64,000 nt of DNA from Lytechinus variegatus. Taxonomy: Eukaryota > Echinodermata > Echinoidea > Temnopleuroida > Toxopneustidae. Position numbers and translations under genes: made by a program. Position 1 is the stretch's first letter, and each line of letters opens with the position of its first letter. Shown here in pieces: positions 63,909 through 64,000 of the stretch. The notes below the pieces were generated by a model, which was given only the letters and a program-made list of their open reading frames with translations, did not search any database and was not told where the DNA came from. Where the stretch lies: positions 21,606,501-21,670,500 of the forward strand of contig NC_054758.1 in NCBI RefSeq assembly GCF_018143015.1. The letters are read 5' to 3'.

Positions 63909-64000
63909 AATTCCCCGGGGGGCAGTCAAATTCATTGATGTACACATGCGTGCCCATTTTATTTCCAAACATCCCCTAAACGATTTTTTTTCTCTGTGTG
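63909..64000 (+). repeat. Partial dispersed repeat cut by the window edge
   Basis: CCCCGGGGGGCAGTCAAATTC, TGTACACATGCGTG and TTTCCAAACATCCCC repeat the order seen at 15395-15475. Confidence 0.75.

Overview
The window is animal nuclear DNA: AT-rich, with GT-AG introns and sparse small exons. It is packed with short fold-back (MITE-like) elements, tRNA-derived SINEs, microsatellites and a Tx1/L1-like LINE. The repeat families look like those I associate with sea urchins (Echinoidea), and one gene encodes a hormone resembling starfish and sea cucumber gonad-stimulating peptides. A camarodont sea urchin is my inference; no marker gene proves it.

Two host genes can be rebuilt exon by exon, both on the minus strand. 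The first (14827 down to 6761) is a complete six-exon TIGAR-type histidine phosphatase of 238 residues with all splice phases consistent; the catalytic RHG histidine codon is itself split by intron 1. The second (25026 down to 22154, with a non-coding first exon ending at 25402) is a two-exon insulin/relaxin-superfamily prohormone of 141 residues. It has a signal peptide, B chain, C peptide with dibasic sites and A chain, exactly six cysteines and the classical phase-1 intron in the C peptide. Its A chain resembles relaxin-like gonad-stimulating peptide (RGP). This is the most interesting find, because its two halves lie in separate short exons about 2.4 kb apart and the A chain sits outside any long reading frame.

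From 45.3 to about 51.1 kb lies a nearly full-length minus-strand LINE of the Tx1/L1 type: ORF1 with a CCHC knuckle, and ORF2 with endonuclease, reverse transcriptase and a C-terminal cysteine/histidine motif. Each ORF is broken by one apparent single-base frameshift. A ribosomal protein L24 fragment at 34.0 kb ends in a perfect hairpin. An unidentified 66-codon frame at 54.0-54.2 kb overlaps a poly(A) signal.

The rest is repeat landscape. At least a dozen fold-back families are present, several with TA or TTAA target duplications. They include a three-deep nested insertion at 28.7-29.4 kb, a filled/empty insertion-site pair at 4.1-4.7 kb, a 506-bp palindrome with 158-bp identical arms beside a (TA)n tract at 35.4-35.9 kb, three fold-backs built from short degenerate motif arrays (18.5, 60.0 and 61.5 kb), and a roughly 485-bp tandem duplication at 31.1-32.3 kb. 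Long G and C homopolymers recur inside one fold-back family. No rRNA, functional tRNA or CRISPR array is supported.
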